Below, piece by piece: positions 61,827-64,000 of a stretch of 64,000 nucleotides of DNA; position 1 is the first letter of the stretch; each line of letters opens with the position of its first letter. This stretch comes from Kudoa neothunni (lineage: Eukaryota; Cnidaria): positions 4,774,001 through 4,838,000 of the forward strand of contig OZ199839.1 in assembly GCA_964304625.1 (NCBI GenBank), read 5' to 3'. The translations under genes were made by a program, and so were the position numbers. The notes beneath the pieces were generated by a model. That model was not told the DNA's origin, ran no database searches, and saw nothing but the letters and a program-made list of their open reading frames with translations.

Positions 61827-63712
61827 CTAACGCAAAAGCCCCACTTCGCGAGGGCTTCCTTTCCAGCCAAGTAGGCTAACACCTGGCTCAGACTAAAGCC
61901 TTTTTGATTTTTAAGTAAATGGCGCTAATGCCCAGTTTGGCCTGGTACAGTGTGATAGAAAATTTTAACTTTTTTATTTTTCAATGGAGAAATTTTACGG
62001 AAGAGTTAATCTAATCAGCACTTTAAACCCTGTAAATTTTGTTTCTATTTTAATTTATGCATTTTAAAGCTTGTCATTATTTTTGCAATGTGATGATTTA
62101 GATAAACGAAATTATGCGCACCACTTTCCATCCAAATATAAATAGAGGTATGGAAAGAAATTAATGAGTAGTTTTAACTTTATTTTACAAATTATTGACC
62201 AAAACTATGATGAACTTAATTTTAAGAGAAATGTAATTAGCGATTAAAGTTCAGTTATTTATGAAACAAAATCATTAAGCAACTTAAGATTCCTCCGAAA
62301 TATAAATATTAATTGTTACTCCTTTTTTCGCAATTTTATAATGATGCCAATGATGTTTTGAAAAGCCGTGAACAGTAACTTACGTATTCATTATTGTAAC
62401 AAAATTTCCTGATTTATAAATAAATCCAACTTTGCTTTTTATCAAGAATACTTACTGGTTCAAAAATATGCACAGTTAATTAATAAAATACGATTAAATC
62501 CAAAACGTAAAGGTGTTTTTGGTTTGAAAAATTACAGTAATGCTTAAACATCAACTGGTTTTCTTGAAGGAATGGAATGCACCCTTTTAAAAATTAACGT
62601 ACTGTTTGATTGCCCTAAAAATAATTTCTTTGTATTGAACTATTCTTAGATTAACGAAAACTATGTGAAAATATCGGTTAGATCGAATGGACCAATTATT
62701 TCTTATTAATCTACATGGCACGTATTGAGAGTGGACTGTATTTTGTGCAAAAGTAATCGTGAATATAAATTCATAAACTACGTATAGAATGAGGTGTCGC
62801 ATACTTTTATGCAGCTTTTATATCATAATGAATTAATGCGAGCTTAAAGAAAACGGTATATTGATTTGAATATTAACCTTAAGGTCTGGGGGTAAGGAAT
62901 AATTAGGTTACTAAGAACTTAAACATTAGTTAGAAAATTGTCTCATCAAATTTAGAAACTTATCGAATTATTCATGCCAGCTATTTTTCAAGTAAATTTG
63001 GGGAAAACCGAAAAATGAATAAAAACTTATCGAAAAGACGACTATAGTTCCAATCTCAATCGATATTTTTGATAAAAAGGAATGTTCACATCTCAGGAAT
63101 TCCAATGGAGCATAATTTTCGTTTAAGTTGCCACAAAAATTTTAATATTTAAAAGCTCTACACACATTTCATATCGTTTTTAGGATACATATAGAGTCTC
63201 AAATTATTCCAACGTGGCAAAAACTTGTAATCTCAAATTACATGTTTTATTTAAAATGATCATAATGTATTTTGCTTAACTATATCAATAACGTTCGAAA
63301 AGAGAAAACGCTTATCAAATAACTTGTTTATGCTTCAAATTTAATGGAAATCCGACAACTCTTGTAAATGTGACGTTAATAGTTTTATTTGTCTCAAAAG
63401 TACCCCAAAAAGGAACATGTAAAATTTTTATAACATTCTATATCATAATTAAGAGACTCTTTCTCTATATTTGGAGTAAAAGTTCATTTTATTTGGCTAT
63501 CAATCAGAAGTAAACAAATAAAAATATTATTCAGGTGCTTTTAATCTGCTATTTGTGAGGACAACCAGAAAATTCCTTTTTTCGGACTGTGTTATTGACT
63601 ATATTTATACTTCTAAGTGAATAATCGATTTTCAATAGTGGTTTATCTATTCAAATACAAACTGACACACACTGACAGACATAAGAACTTTATTATGTGT
63701 ATAGAATATAGA
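61827..63712 (-). mobile_element. Nonautonomous Helitron, copy 2 (right arm)
   Basis: Mirror of 13,816-15,705. Ends CTAAC at 61,827 and GATATAG at 63,711, preceded on the minus strand by A. Confidence 0.75.
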
Positions 63713-64000
63713 TATAGATTAAAGGCAAAGGTAGAAGAGGCATTTATATTTAGTATAATAGCTTTAGGAACTTCAACTATTCAGAGTCTCATGCTCGTCG
63801 CACCCATAATTCGAAGGCATTGGCCTTAAATATGGTTTTATATTTGAATATATACAAATTTAAAGATAATTCTACTTAAAATATAATTAATCGTCCGAAA
63901 TTAACATTAATTATTTCAAAACATAATTCGATGTTTTCTTTTCCACCGCCACAAAAGCAAGTAACCTAATGAATTCTTTTTTATCCCATGATTTTGTATA

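Larger units (their letters stand above)
38992..64000. repeat. Right arm of the >25-kb inverted repeat (palindrome)
   Basis: Reverse complement of 13,530-38,558, still continuing at the window edge. Some frames are better preserved in this arm: F-box exon 1 is uninterrupted, and the last exon of the small coiled-coil paralog is in frame. Others are worse: the Tigger transposase has extra frame changes. That pattern fits scattered consensus errors or allelic differences more than decay of one copy. Confidence 0.97.

Overview
The window looks like nuclear DNA of a small-genome invertebrate animal. It is very AT-rich. Its genes carry many very short GT-AG introns: those I placed are 39-69 nt, with most acceptors reading TAG. 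The host genes I can name are animal or general eukaryotic ones (Churchill, stomatin-like 2, mitochondrial ribosomal protein L28, an F-box protein). I cannot name the taxon. Every mobile element I recognised is a DNA transposon (piggyBac-like, hAT, Tigger/pogo, other Tc1/mariner, MULE, Merlin, Helitron). I saw no retroelement or virus-derived element.

Layout. Positions 1-545 hold the start of a piggyBac element running off the left edge. Positions 546-13,500 form a single-copy gene block: two Churchill paralogs, STOML2, a first nonautonomous Helitron copy, a doubtful small ORF, mRpL28, and a small four-exon coiled-coil gene. From about 13,530 to the right edge the window is one huge inverted repeat. 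The left arm (about 13,530-38,558) is repeated in reverse complement as the right arm (38,992-64,000). A 200-N assembly gap (38,559-38,758) sits almost at the centre, followed by 233 bp present only on the right. From outside inward each arm holds: a second Helitron copy; a paralog of the small coiled-coil gene; a piggyBac-like MITE; a 3.9-kb hAT element containing a smaller hAT MITE; a second hAT element with a piggyBac-like MITE inserted exactly at a TTAA in its BED-finger exon; AT-rich DNA with a lone candidate exon; a six-exon coiled-coil gene head-to-head with an F-box gene; a hAT MITE; a Tc1/mariner (IS630-like) fragment; a Tigger element; a Merlin fragment; and a MULE fragment at the gap.

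The arms differ mainly by one-base homopolymer length changes plus a few substitutions and short indels. Several of these open or close reading frames in one arm only. With the 200-N gap at the symmetry point, the simplest reading is that two copies or haplotigs of one locus were joined head-to-head during scaffolding. A real palindrome is not excluded. Gene copy number here should not be trusted until this is settled.

The most novel biology is a pair of unnamed small coiled-coil genes. Their first three coding exons have exactly the same lengths (66, 105 and 47 nt) and phases. A third coiled-coil gene shares the 105- and 47-nt exons. The other strong theme is nested DNA transposons with readable insertion scars.
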